A stretch of 64,000 nucleotides of DNA from an uncultured Bacteroidales bacterium (GCA_900317055.1 ONFF01000005.1:276068-340067), one strand, 5' to 3'. Positions 33,572 through 42,816 are shown, numbered from the stretch's first letter. Program-made: numbers and translations. Notes: a model not told the origin generated them from the letters alone.

Positions 33572-34222
33572 ATGAACTTGATAGCCCCTTCCCTACTCTC
33601 TGCCGACTTCCTCAACCTGGAAGCCGACATCGAGATGGTCAACCGCAGCGTGGCCGACTGGTTCCACTGCGACGTGATGGACGGCCGCTTCGTGCCCAAC
33701 ATCTCCTTCGGCATCCCCGTGGTGCAAGCCATCAAGAAGAAAGCCCAGAAGCCCCTCGATGTCCACTTGATGATCGTGGAGCCAGAGAAGTACTTCGAGG
33801 CCTTCGCCAAGGCGGGCGCCGATATCATCACCTTCCACTACGAGGCCTGCACCCATATCCACCGTGCCGTGCAACAAATCAAAGCCCTCGGCATCCATGC
33901 TGGTGTGGTGCTCAACCCCCACACGCCCGTCAGCGTGCTTGAGGACATCCTCTGCGACCTGGATGTAGTACTTCTTATGTCGGTCAACCCAGGCTTCGGC
34001 GGACAACAATTCATCGAGCGCACATACGAAAAAATCCGCAAGTTGCGTTTGATGATCAATGAACAACACGCTTCCGCCCTCATCGAAGTGGACGGCGGCG
34101 TCAACACAAAGAACGCCAAGGCTTTGTTCGAGGCGGGTGCCGACGTGCTCGTCGCAGGCAATGCGGTGTTTAAGTCGGAGAATCCGATGGAGGTAATCAA
34201 GGAACTGAAATTTTCCAAGTAA
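33572..34222 (+). CDS. rpe: Ribulose-phosphate 3-epimerase
   Basis: A 216-residue TIM barrel of normal length. It begins IAPSLLSADFLNLEADIEMV and has the metal/proton ligands in WFHCDVMDGRFVPN, VHLMIVEPEKY and SVNPGFGGQQF, and IEVDGGVNTKNA near the C terminus. It interconverts ribulose-5-P and xylulose-5-P in the pentose phosphate pathway. It has a separate promoter and no metabolic neighbours. Confidence 0.96.
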   Translation: MNLIAPSLLSADFLNLEADIEMVNRSVADWFHCDVMDGRFVPNISFGIPVVQAIKKKAQKPLDVHLMIVEPEKYFEAFAKAGADIITFHYEACTHIHRAVQQIKALGIHAGVVLNPHTPVSVLEDILCDLDVVLLMSVNPGFGGQQFIERTYEKIRKLRLMINEQHASALIEVDGGVNTKNAKALFEAGADVLVAGNAVFKSENPMEVIKELKFSK

Positions 34223-34266
34223 TACTTGCAGTTCTGAAAAAAAAGGCTTTTCTTTGCAGTAAAATA

Positions 34267-34295
34267 GTATTTGAAAATACGGTATTTGAAAATAC
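34267..34295. promoter_or_regulatory. Two tandem GTATTTGAAAATAC sites upstream of the ATPase gene
   Basis: GTATTTGAAAATAC is repeated exactly at 34267-34280 and 34282-34295, and each copy is itself an inverted repeat (GTATTT-GA-AAATAC). They end 15 bases before the ATG, a position suited to autorepression. Confidence 0.55.
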
Positions 34296-34310
34296 TATAA
34301 TTGAAATGAG

Positions 34311-35627
34311 ATGATTTTCTACGACAGAATCAACGAGTTAAATGCCATAAACAAGGTAAAGGAGCGCAGTCGAAACGAAGCGCAGATGACGGTTTTGATG
34401 GGTCGGAGGCGCATCGGAAAAACCGAATTGGCGCGTCGTTGCAATGATGAAACTTTGCTTTATTTTTTCGTAGCACGGAAAACAGAAGCTCTTTTGTGTC
34501 AAGATTTTATACGCGAGGCCGAGGAACGCTTGGGCATCCCGATTGGTTGGCCATCGTCGTTTTCCGAACTGTTCCGTTACCTTCTCAAATACGCCGAAAA
34601 TCATCCTCTCACGCTAATCATCGACGAGTTTCAGGAGTTCCAAAGGGTCAATCCGTCGATATTCAGTGACATGCAGCGCGACTGGGATCTTCACAAAAGA
34701 ACAAGTCGCATGAACCTAATCATCAGCGGATCTGTCTTCTCTTTGATGAAACGGATCTTCGAAGATTCCAAAGAGCCACTTTTCGGACGCGCTAACCAAA
34801 GCCTGCTTCTAAAGCCCTTCACGACAGATGTCCTGAAACAAATCCTTTCAAGCCACAATGCCGACTACACTCCCGACGATTTACTTGCCCTTTATGCCGT
34901 CACCGGAGGCGTGCCGTGGTATGTGGCCTTACTTATGGACAATGGTAAAACAAACAAAACCAGCATTTTGTCCTATCTTACCGAGGTCAACTCACCTTTC
35001 ATTAACGAAGGAAAGAACATACTTATTGAAGAGTTTGGCAGCGATTACGCGATGCACTTTTCCATCCTAACCTGCCTAGCCGGTGGACAATTAACCCGGG
35101 GAGAAATAGAATCCCAATTAGGTGCCAACAACATTGGAAGTTATCTTATCAGGTTGGAAAATTACTACAACTTAATTGAGAAAAGACTGCCAATCTTTGC
35201 CAAAGAAAACGCAAAAAAAGTCCGTTACACTTTGAATGACAGGTTTTTGGACTTATGGTTTCGCTTCTTCTATAAGTACCAAGATTTTGTGGCCAACAAT
35301 GCTTTATCCCAATTAGGCCGTGTCATTGAGCGCGATTTCGACACCTATTCGGGTTTTGCGCTCGAACGGTACTTTGAGCAGAAATTCCGCGAAAAAGGCT
35401 ACTACACCCGTATCGGCAAGTTTTGGGATCGCAAAGGCAAGAATGAAATTGACCTAGTTGCAGTCAATGAAATCGATGGAATAGCCGAAGTATATGAAAT
35501 AAAACGCGACCGCAAGCGTTACGATGAAAAGACTTTGAAAGAAAAAACGGAAGTGCTCATACAAAACTGCAAAGAATTACACGGAATGGACATCAGATTG
35601 GGAGTTCTTTCTTTGGAAGACCTTTAA
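34311..35627 (+). CDS. Archaeal-type AAA ATPase with C-terminal DUF234 nuclease-like domain
   Basis: A 438-residue protein. The N-terminal P-loop ATPase has the Walker A motif GRRRIGKTEL, Walker B with IIDEFQEF, and the conserved ISGSVFSLM block. The C-terminal ~90 residues are DUF234: FWDRKGKNEIDLVAVNEIDG then YEIKRDRKRY, a PD-(D/E)xK nuclease arrangement with ID and E-x-K. Members are widespread in archaea and Bacteroidota and are often mobile. The function is unknown; some are linked to DNA repair or toxin-like roles. The palindromic tandem sites just upstream are probably its operator. Confidence 0.9.
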   Translation: MIFYDRINELNAINKVKERSRNEAQMTVLMGRRRIGKTELARRCNDETLLYFFVARKTEALLCQDFIREAEERLGIPIGWPSSFSELFRYLLKYAENHPLTLIIDEFQEFQRVNPSIFSDMQRDWDLHKRTSRMNLIISGSVFSLMKRIFEDSKEPLFGRANQSLLLKPFTTDVLKQILSSHNADYTPDDLLALYAVTGGVPWYVALLMDNGKTNKTSILSYLTEVNSPFINEGKNILIEEFGSDYAMHFSILTCLAGGQLTRGEIESQLGANNIGSYLIRLENYYNLIEKRLPIFAKENAKKVRYTLNDRFLDLWFRFFYKYQDFVANNALSQLGRVIERDFDTYSGFALERYFEQKFREKGYYTRIGKFWDRKGKNEIDLVAVNEIDGIAEVYEIKRDRKRYDEKTLKEKTEVLIQNCKELHGMDIRLGVLSLEDL

Positions 35628-35629
35628 TA

Positions 35630-35759
35630 GTTAGGAGATAGCAGTTGTTCAGTTGGGAGTTATCAGTTAGGAGTTAGGAATCTAGAAATATTAAATCTTG
35701 AAATATATAAACAACGATTAAACAATTAAACAATCAACAATTCAACAATTCAACAAACT
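35630..35759. repeat. Short-word array before pepD
   Basis: The gap holds CAGTTGNGAGTTATCAGTTAG words, then AACAATTAAACAATCAACAATTCAACAA words. A/C-rich leaders of this kind precede several core genes here. Confidence 0.5.
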
Positions 35760-37505
35760 ATGAGTAACGACATCCTGAAATTAAAGCCGGAAGGCATTTG
35801 GAAAGAGTTCAACGGCATCCTCGGTGTGCCGCGTCCATCAAAGAAGGAAGCCAAAATGGTGGCTTACCTCGAACAATGGGCAAAAGACCATAACATCAGC
35901 TACGTCAAGGAAGACTGTGGCAACATCATCATGACCGTGCCCGCCACCAAGGGTATGGAAGACCGCCAGACCGTCATCCTGCAAGCCCACATGGACATGG
36001 TGTGCGAGAAGAACAGCGACAAGAAGCACGACTTCGAGAAAGACCCCATCGAGCCGGTCATCAAGGGCGAGTGGCTGCATGCCAACGGCACGACCCTGGG
36101 CGCTGACGACGGCATCGGCGTGGCTGCGGCTTTGGCCGTCATCGCTGACCCGAAGGTGGAACACGGTCCGCTCGAGTGCATCTTCACCGTCGATGAAGAG
36201 ACGGGCCTCACTGGCGCCATGAAACTCGACCCGAACGACTTCACCGGCCGTATCCTCCTCAACCTCGACTCTGAGGACGAAGGCGAGATCTTCATCGGCT
36301 GCGCCGGTGGCATGGACACCATCGTGAAGGTGTGGTACGAACTGGAACCCGCTCCGGAAGACAGCACTGCCTACCGCATCACCGTGAGCGGCCTGAAAGG
36401 CGGCCACAGCGGCGACGACATCAACAAGAACCTGGCCAACGCCAACAAGCTGCTGACCCGCATCCTGTGGCAAGGCACCAACTGGTTCGACCTTCAACTC
36501 TACGACTTCCAAGGCGGCAACCTGCGCAACGCCATTGCCCGCGAAGCCACGGCAGTGGCCTTCGTCCCGAACGACTGCCTGAAAGACTTCGAGCACTATG
36601 TGATGGACATGGAGAAGCACTTCAAGCAAGAGTACCAAGTGACCGAACCCGGACTGAAGGTCACGGCCGAAGTCGCAGAGGTCCAGCCCGACGTGGTCAT
36701 CGATGAGATGGCCCAGTATAACCTGCTGAACGGCCTCTATGCCTGCCCGCACGGCGTCATCGCCATGTCGCAGACCATCCCGAACTTCGTGGAGACCTCG
36801 ACCAACCTCGCCTCCTGCAAGAAGAAGGAAGGCTATTTCTTCATCCAGACCTCACAGCGCAGCTCCATCGAGTCGTCGAAGCAAGACATCGCCAACATGG
36901 TGGAAGCCGTGTGGAGCCTCGCCGATGCCGATGTGGAACACACCGACGGCTACCCGGGCTGGGCACCCAACCCCAACAGCGCCATCTTGGACGTCGCAGT
37001 GAACTGCTACAAGAAACGTTTCAAGAAAGACCCGAAGGTGCGTGCCATCCACGCTGGACTGGAATGCGGTCTCATCGGCGACAAGATCCCGGGCATGGAC
37101 ATGATCAGCTTCGGTCCCACCCTGCGCGGCGTGCACTCGCCCGACGAGCGTTGCGAAATCGCCACTGTCCAGATGTTCTGGGACTTCATGTGCGACATCC
37201 TGAAGAACGTGCCTGCGACTGCTGAAATGCCTAAGCCAAAGAAAATGTCTACCGTAAATAAGGCAGCAGCCAAGAAAGCCCAAAAAGCAGCCAAGAAGGA
37301 GACCAAGAAAGCAACAACTAAGAAAGCAACCGAAGAAAAGGCTGATGACGAGAAGGCGGCGCGCACAAAAGCACCAGAGCATAAGTCTCAAGCCAAGAAA
37401 GCCGTTGGCAGCAAGAAGACCGCGTCTGTTCAGAAAGCCGCTGTCAGCAAAGCCACGGCCAAGCAGGCTGCAGCCAAGAGAAACCCTATGAAGAAAGGCA
37501 AATAA
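35760..37505 (+). CDS. pepD: Aminoacyl-histidine dipeptidase (M20) with histone-H1-like tail
   Basis: Residues 1-495 form a PepD/M20 dipeptidase. Metal and catalytic positions are visible in LQAHMDMVCEKN (HxD), GTTLGADDGIGVAAALAV, TVDEETGLTGA and the GLKGGHSGDDINK lid segment; the C-terminal part has LECGLIGDKIPGMDMISFGP. It hydrolyses X-His dipeptides in the cytoplasm. From Met496 (ATG at 37245) an 86-residue Lys/Ala-rich tail follows, made of KAAAKKAQKAAKK-type repeats as in histone H1-like proteins. Other PepD proteins stop near 485. The tail may be a fused or internally started DNA-binding protein. Confidence 0.9.
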   Translation: MSNDILKLKPEGIWKEFNGILGVPRPSKKEAKMVAYLEQWAKDHNISYVKEDCGNIIMTVPATKGMEDRQTVILQAHMDMVCEKNSDKKHDFEKDPIEPVIKGEWLHANGTTLGADDGIGVAAALAVIADPKVEHGPLECIFTVDEETGLTGAMKLDPNDFTGRILLNLDSEDEGEIFIGCAGGMDTIVKVWYELEPAPEDSTAYRITVSGLKGGHSGDDINKNLANANKLLTRILWQGTNWFDLQLYDFQGGNLRNAIAREATAVAFVPNDCLKDFEHYVMDMEKHFKQEYQVTEPGLKVTAEVAEVQPDVVIDEMAQYNLLNGLYACPHGVIAMSQTIPNFVETSTNLASCKKKEGYFFIQTSQRSSIESSKQDIANMVEAVWSLADADVEHTDGYPGWAPNPNSAILDVAVNCYKKRFKKDPKVRAIHAGLECGLIGDKIPGMDMISFGPTLRGVHSPDERCEIATVQMFWDFMCDILKNVPATAEMPKPKKMSTVNKAAAKKAQKAAKKETKKATTKKATEEKADDEKAARTKAPEHKSQAKKAVGSKKTASVQKAAVSKATAKQAAAKRNPMKKGK

Positions 37506-37554
37506 TAGAGGATTAACCTGCTTTGAAAGAGTCCGTTGGAGTGATCTGACGGGC

Positions 37555-37733
37555 TTTTTCTTTGTAAAGCTCTAACCGAAAGAACCCGAAAGAATCCGAT
37601 TTTTTCCTGACAAGGTCGGTTCTTTTCGGTTAGAGAAAAACAAGCTGGAGCCTTTTCTTTGTAAAGCTCTAACCAAAATCATCCGAAAGAATCCGATTTT
37701 GTTTCGGCTATATTCTGTTCTTTTCGGTTAGAG
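37555..37733. repeat. Two tandem ~97-bp copies of an inverted repeat
   Basis: Each copy has CTTTGTAAAGCTCTAACC at its left end and TTCTTTTCGGTTAGAG at its right end (37570-37635 and 37667-37733). The arms are CTCTAACCGAAAGA and TCTTTTCGGTTAGAG. The start-to-start distance is 97 bases. The region lies between pepD and the convergent protease gene and contains no gene. Confidence 0.75.
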
Positions 37734-37811
37734 AGGAAAATCACTTATATTCAAATCAAAATTTGATGTGAATAATGTCATTTTTCACTTCAAATATTCA
37801 CCTATGAAACG

Positions 37812-37845
37812 AAAAAAGGCTGTCACCAGTTGGGAGACAGCCTTT
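37812..37845 (-). terminator. Terminator of the tricorn protease gene
   Basis: AAAGGCTGTC and GACAGCCTTT pair (37815-37824 and 37836-37845); read leftward it is followed by a T run (TTTTTTC). Confidence 0.75.
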
Positions 37846-37864
37846 CTTCAATTCTCACAGTTCT

Positions 37865-40800
37865 TTATTTTGACTTATCCGGCCATGCAGGAATTTCTGG
37901 AATGTCAGGATAACTCTTCATCTGCTCAAGGATGACTTCGATGGCCTTGTTAAGTTGGTCGTCGATGCCCTCGAACTCGCGGGCGGGGTCGTTGTCGATG
38001 ACGATGTCAGGATCGACACCGTAGCCCTCGATGACCCAGTTGCCCTTTTCGTCGAAAGGAGCAAACTCGGGACGGGTCAGCGAGCCACCATCAATGAAGG
38101 GCAGACTGCCACGGATGCCGACCACGCCGCCCCAGGAACGCATACCGATGGTCGTGCCAATCTTGTGCTTCTTGAACTGATAGGGGAACAAGTCGCCATC
38201 GGAAGCGGAGTACTTGTTGAACAGCAACACCTTGGGGCCGAGCATCATCTTGGTAGGCTTGGTCTCAGGCTCGCCGTTACGCATCACATCGTACATGGAC
38301 AATTCGCGACGCAGACGCTCCACAATCATCGGGCTGACATTGCCGCCGCCATTGCCACGGTCGTCGATGATGAGGGCTTTCTTGTCGAGTTGGGGATAGA
38401 AGTACTTGGCGAACTCATTCAAACCTTCCACACCCATGTCAGGAATATGGATGTAACCCACCTGACCATTGGTGGCCTTGCTCACCTTCTCCACATTGCC
38501 TTGCACCCAGTTGTAGTAATACAAACCTGTTTCGTCGGCAATGGGTTTCACCACCACATCGCGTGCACCACTCTCCGAGGCCTTGTTATTCAAGGTGAGC
38601 AGCACGGCCTTGTCGGCTTTGCCAATGAGAGCGGCATACATGTCATTCATGCCTTTGGTGCTTTGTCCGTCGATGGCAATGATATAGTCACCTTCCTTGG
38701 CATTCACTCCGACCTCAGTCAACGGCGAGCGGGTCTTCTCGTTCCAGTTCTCGCCCTTCAAGATCTTGTCAATCTGGTAGTAACCCGACTTGTCGCGGTG
38801 GATGCGGCAACCCAGCATACCCATAGGGATGCGCTCGGGCTTCACGCGGTCGCCTTCACCCACATAAGCGTGACCGATGTTGATTTCGCCAATCAGTTCA
38901 CCAATAAGGTAGTTGACATCATTGCGGTCGGCGCAATAGGGCAACAGCTTACCATACTTTTCTTTCATGGCAGGCCAATTCACACCATGCATATTGGGCG
39001 CATAGAAGAAGTCGCGCATCTGACGCCAAGCCTCGTTGTAGATTTGCGTCCACTCAGTGCGCAAGTCGACCCATTTCTTCATGTTGCTGAGGTCGATGCC
39101 TTCGTCGCTGCTCTTTCCAGATTCACCAGGTTTTGTACCAGCACCAGGTGCTCCGCCACCACCAGGCATCGGGCCTTTTGGCGCATTGACAACTTTATAG
39201 CCCCGACCCTCACGCATGAGCATCTTGGTGCCATCGGCAGAGAGTTCATAGCCCATGCCGCCACCGATGTTCGTGACCTTCTTCGCCTTCGCATCGAAGT
39301 AATTGAGGCCACCACCATTGCGACCGAAAGCCACAAAGTACAGGCCATCCTCAACACCCGTCAGGTTAAAGTAGCGTCCAGCATTGACGGGAAGCACCAC
39401 TACCCTACTGCTGATACCCTCGAAGTCAATCTTCACTTCCTTAACTTCTTTCTTGCCTTCAGGTTTTCCCTCTGACTTACCGTCTTTAGGGCCTTTCTTT
39501 CCATCCTTCTTGCCTTTGCCAGCGGAGGTTCCTGAGCCTGTCGAAGGGCCGTCCTTAGCCTCATCTTTTGCTTCTTCCATCTTCACCTCATCATTTTCAG
39601 TCAAGAAAGGCGATGGCGTATCTTTCTGTAAAGTCAGCAGATAGACCTTCGACATATCGGTGTAGACATGATTCCATTCCAGCCAGCCGTAGGTTGGGCG
39701 GAAGTCGCGTTCGGAGGTAAAATACAAGTACTTGCCGTTCTTGTCGAACGCAGGCGAAGAGGCATTGTACCAGCCATCGGTGACCACTTCGTCCTTGCCT
39801 GAAGCCACATTGTAGATATGAATCTGACTGACACTGAAGGTGCTCGGCATGGCATAGGCAATCCAACGGCTGTCGGCCGACCAGCAGTACTCGTCCAACT
39901 CACCAGCCTTGCTACTTGCAACCACGGTAACCTTTTTCGTAGCTACCTCAACCATGTTGATGCGGTTCATTTTGTCGTCCCACAAGATGCGTTTGCTGTC
40001 GGGCGACCACAAAAGTCTATATTTATAGGTGTCGGAGTCTTTGGTCAACTGGATGGCTTCTTCCTTACCGTCCTGAGTCTGGATATAAATCTCGTCCTCA
40101 CCAGTGCGGTCGCTGATGTAGGCGATGTATTTGCCATCGGGCGACCAAGCCACATTGCGGTCGTGAGCGTTGTCGCTCTGGGTCAGATTCCTTGTGATGC
40201 CCGACTTGACCGGCACTGTCCACACATCGCCACGAGCTCCAAAAGCCACGCGCTTTCCATCGGGCGCGATACTGCTTGTGTTGATGAACTTGCTGGCATC
40301 CACATACTTGGTACGCGTTGACTTGTTGTCGTTGGCCATCTGCACAGGGATGGGATAAACCTTGCCGTCAGCGAGATTGTAGCGGAAGAGTTGACCGCCG
40401 TTTTCATAGACAATGTCCTTGTCGCCCAGCGAAGGCCACTTGATATCATAATAGGTGTAGTCCGTCACCTTGGTGGTCTGCTTGGTTCCACGGTCATAGC
40501 AGAACAGGTTCATGGTGCGGTCGCGGTCAGAGCAGAAATACACCTTGTTACCGACCCACATGGGGAAGATGTCCTGCGCGTTGTTGTTGGTGATGTTCTC
40601 AATCTTCTTCGACTTGAAGTCGTAAATCCACACATCGTCGGCCATGCCTCCACGATAGTATTTCCAAGTACGGAATTCGCGCATCACGCGGTTGTAGGCA
40701 ATCTGCTTTCCATCGGGCGAATACGAAATCCAGCCACCTTCGGGCAGCGGTAGTTGCTCGGCCAAGCCACCGTTGATGTTGGCGAGGAAGAGTTGACCCA

Positions 40801-41239
40801 CGAAGTCGTCCCAACTCTCCTTGCGCGAGCGGAAAACAATGTTCTCGTTGTCCTTCCACGCCATGACGATGTTGTTCGGACCCATACGGTCGCTGATGTC
40901 ATCACGACCCAAGGTAGGCGTATAGGTCAAGCGCATGGGTGTGCCACACTCGGGATAAGGCATGACATAGACTTCTGTGTTACCATCGTATTGTCCCGTG
41001 AAAGCCAAATGTTTACCATCGGGTGAGAACCGTGCGAACATCTCATAGCCGTTGGCATCGTTGGTGAGTTTGTGGGCAACGCCGCCCTTGATGTCGACGG
41101 AATACAGGTCACCGCCATAACTGAACACCACATTGTTGCCGTGGATGGTCGGAAAGCGCAACATTTTGGCCTCCTCTTGGGCAGTCAAGCTGAATGCACC
41201 CAATAATAGGAATGAAAGAAATAAATGTTTGATTTTCAT
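37865..41239 (-). CDS. Tricorn-type periplasmic S41 protease
   Basis: A 1124-residue secreted protein (signal peptide cleaved after SLTAQ). The N-terminal part is a propeller of WD/TolB-like units (FSPDGKHLAFTGQYDGNTEV, WSPDGKYIAYISDRTGEDEI). A PDZ-like segment (SPLTEVGVNAKEGDYIIAID) precedes the S41 core with LIIDDRGNGGGNVSP and NKYSASDGDLFPYQF (the region of the serine nucleophile in tricorn). It degrades peptides in the periplasm. A low-complexity Lys/Gly linker near residue 560-600 contains an in-frame palindromic element (39524-39550). Its promoter box is at 41308. Confidence 0.92.
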   Translation of the reverse strand: MKIKHLFLSFLLLGAFSLTAQEEAKMLRFPTIHGNNVVFSYGGDLYSVDIKGGVAHKLTNDANGYEMFARFSPDGKHLAFTGQYDGNTEVYVMPYPECGTPMRLTYTPTLGRDDISDRMGPNNIVMAWKDNENIVFRSRKESWDDFVGQLFLANINGGLAEQLPLPEGGWISYSPDGKQIAYNRVMREFRTWKYYRGGMADDVWIYDFKSKKIENITNNNAQDIFPMWVGNKVYFCSDRDRTMNLFCYDRGTKQTTKVTDYTYYDIKWPSLGDKDIVYENGGQLFRYNLADGKVYPIPVQMANDNKSTRTKYVDASKFINTSSIAPDGKRVAFGARGDVWTVPVKSGITRNLTQSDNAHDRNVAWSPDGKYIAYISDRTGEDEIYIQTQDGKEEAIQLTKDSDTYKYRLLWSPDSKRILWDDKMNRINMVEVATKKVTVVASSKAGELDEYCWSADSRWIAYAMPSTFSVSQIHIYNVASGKDEVVTDGWYNASSPAFDKNGKYLYFTSERDFRPTYGWLEWNHVYTDMSKVYLLTLQKDTPSPFLTENDEVKMEEAKDEAKDGPSTGSGTSAGKGKKDGKKGPKDGKSEGKPEGKKEVKEVKIDFEGISSRVVVLPVNAGRYFNLTGVEDGLYFVAFGRNGGGLNYFDAKAKKVTNIGGGMGYELSADGTKMLMREGRGYKVVNAPKGPMPGGGGAPGAGTKPGESGKSSDEGIDLSNMKKWVDLRTEWTQIYNEAWRQMRDFFYAPNMHGVNWPAMKEKYGKLLPYCADRNDVNYLIGELIGEINIGHAYVGEGDRVKPERIPMGMLGCRIHRDKSGYYQIDKILKGENWNEKTRSPLTEVGVNAKEGDYIIAIDGQSTKGMNDMYAALIGKADKAVLLTLNNKASESGARDVVVKPIADETGLYYYNWVQGNVEKVSKATNGQVGYIHIPDMGVEGLNEFAKYFYPQLDKKALIIDDRGNGGGNVSPMIVERLRRELSMYDVMRNGEPETKPTKMMLGPKVLLFNKYSASDGDLFPYQFKKHKIGTTIGMRSWGGVVGIRGSLPFIDGGSLTRPEFAPFDEKGNWVIEGYGVDPDIVIDNDPAREFEGIDDQLNKAIEVILEQMKSYPDIPEIPAWPDKSK
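39524..39550. repeat. TTCGACAGGCTCAGG-type palindromic element, copy B, in frame within the protease gene
   Basis: GAGGTTCCTGAGCCTG followed by TCGAAGGGCC is the complement of copy A at 10064. It encodes GPSTGSGTSAG in the linker between the propeller and the protease parts and causes no stop or frame change. Confidence 0.75.
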
Positions 41240-41307
41240 AGTATTTAGATTTAGTATGTTTTTTTCGTCTTTAATAGGGATAGCTTTTTTTGAACCTCTA
41301 AGCCTTG

Positions 41308-41315
41308 CAAATGTA
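41308..41315 (-). promoter_or_regulatory. -7 promoter box of the tricorn protease gene
   Basis: TACATTTG on the minus strand, 69 bases before the ATG. Confidence 0.5.
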
Positions 41316-41391
41316 CGGTTTTTCTTGATTCATCCCTAGAACAACATAGAAGAAATCACTCATTTTTCGAACTGGATATTGACAAAATCCG

Positions 41392-41399
41392 TATTTTTG
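41392..41399 (+). promoter_or_regulatory. -7 promoter box of the outer-membrane protein operon
   Basis: TATTTTTG, 46 bases upstream of the ATG at 41445. Confidence 0.6.
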
Positions 41400-41444
41400 C
41401 AGCACTAAAACCAAATTTAAACTAACAACAAATTTCCATTCATT

Positions 41445-42308
41445 ATGAAAAGAGTATTCATTACGATGGCATTGTGCTTGGCCTTTGTAGGTTTGGCTCA
41501 AGCACAGTTAAGCCAAGGGCAAACCTATTCAACGAAAATTGTCACTGGTAACCGTCCTGTTGCTGGCGATTGGGGTCTCTACTTTGGACCGAGCTATTCT
41601 GAAATCGCCGACCTCGTTGAGACTTGGGGCTCTCAAGACGAGAAAGCCTTTGGCCTGCCGCTCATCAACTTGAAGTATTACCTGAGCGACCGCACTGAGA
41701 TGCGTTTTGGCATCCAGTACAACGGCCACACCACCAATGCCTCCGGTAACTATGATGTGAATTTTGACGAAATCTACGGCTTCTATGAAGAGAACTTTGG
41801 CACTCGCAACATTCCTCTGACGGACAAATACTACACCAGAAGGTTCCGCGTCAGCCCTGGTATTGCCTATCACTTCTCACCCAAGAACATCCTCGATGTC
41901 TATGTCGGTGCCACGATTCCGGTGGGCGTTGATGCCATGAACAGTGTGTATGAGACCGAAAACTACCAAGTGGTCACCAACGATGCCACTGGCACTCACA
42001 GCCTTCAGAAATACGAAGTGAAAGACAACTACAATTACAATTCGTTCACCATTGGACTCGGTGCTTTCATCGGCCTTCAAGCTTTTGTTGCCGACCTTCC
42101 TCTGTCACTCGGTTTTGAATATGGCCTGACTGGCATGCTGAGAACCAACGACAAGTGGTATCACGAAGTGGCCGACGGCGAGGGCAACTCACAGACCTAC
42201 TACACCAGAGACGGCGACTACCTGCATTTCGACCAACTCACCAACAAGTCGAAATACATGGGTACCGACCTCAGATTCACCATCACTTATTACTTCAACA
42301 ACAAATAA
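41445..42308 (+). CDS. Outer-membrane beta-barrel protein
   Basis: This 287-residue protein has a signal peptide (ending LAQAQ). It then has alternating amphipathic strands with aromatic ends: GDWGLYFGPSYSEIADLV, NLKYYLSDRTEMRFGIQYN, RRFRVSPGIAYHFSP and TDLRFTITYYFNNK at the C terminus. The pattern fits an outer-membrane barrel of about eight to ten strands. It starts a three-gene operon with two lipoproteins, a common envelope arrangement in the phylum. No substrate can be assigned. Confidence 0.75.
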   Translation: MKRVFITMALCLAFVGLAQAQLSQGQTYSTKIVTGNRPVAGDWGLYFGPSYSEIADLVETWGSQDEKAFGLPLINLKYYLSDRTEMRFGIQYNGHTTNASGNYDVNFDEIYGFYEENFGTRNIPLTDKYYTRRFRVSPGIAYHFSPKNILDVYVGATIPVGVDAMNSVYETENYQVVTNDATGTHSLQKYEVKDNYNYNSFTIGLGAFIGLQAFVADLPLSLGFEYGLTGMLRTNDKWYHEVADGEGNSQTYYTRDGDYLHFDQLTNKSKYMGTDLRFTITYYFNNK

Positions 42309-42321
42309 AAACTGACCTGTC

Positions 42322-42765
42322 ATGAAGAAAGTATTATTGTTCCTATTACCCATGTTCATGATGGCTTTCGTGAGCTGCAGCAGCATGAGGACTTTGGAAA
42401 AAGCCCCAGCAGGCTCCATGACTCCGGAAGTAAGACTGAACATCAGCCTTGACGACATCGAGTATTTGGGCGAAAGCACCATCAGTGTCAGCACAAGATC
42501 CTACTTTGGCTGCATCAAACAAATCGACATGGTCAATGGTGAAGTTTTCGACCGTCACAACAACACTACTACAAGCCTGCTTGGCAACCTTGACATTAAG
42601 CTTCAAGGCGACATCGCCCTTGCCGCAGGCAAAGTCATCCAAGACTATCCCGAAGCCGACTATTTCGTCCCCGTTTCCTACAAAGACGAAGTTGCCCACT
42701 TGTTCCTGGGCAAATTGTCGACCAAGACCATGGTCATCAAAGCCTATAAGTACAAAAACAAATAA
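42322..42765 (+). CDS. Small lipoprotein, unknown function
   Basis: A 147-residue product with a lipoprotein signal (AFVSCSSM, Cys19). The mature part is a single small domain (VRLNISLDDIEYLGESTIS, then KVIQDYPEADYFVPVSYKDE), reminiscent of a family of Bacteroidota lipoproteins found next to barrels. It starts 13 bases after the barrel gene and is presumably its partner. No specific family is recognised. Confidence 0.65.
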   Translation: MKKVLLFLLPMFMMAFVSCSSMRTLEKAPAGSMTPEVRLNISLDDIEYLGESTISVSTRSYFGCIKQIDMVNGEVFDRHNNTTTSLLGNLDIKLQGDIALAAGKVIQDYPEADYFVPVSYKDEVAHLFLGKLSTKTMVIKAYKYKNK

Positions 42766-42778
42766 TCCAAAACACTGA

Positions 42779-42816
42779 GCAAGGATAGTGTCGGAAGGCA
42801 TTATCCTTGCTTTTTT
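42779..42816 (+). terminator. Hairpin terminator immediately before the third gene of the operon
   Basis: GCAAGGATA (42779-42787) and TATCCTTGC (42802-42810) with a T run (42811-42816). It ends only 5 bases before the ATG at 42822, so it could attenuate expression of the next gene. Confidence 0.75.

Noticed and set aside
34311-35627. Transposase or IS-encoded ATPase
   Set aside because: No flanking inverted repeats or target duplications; DUF234 C terminus identifies the archaeal-type ATPase family.
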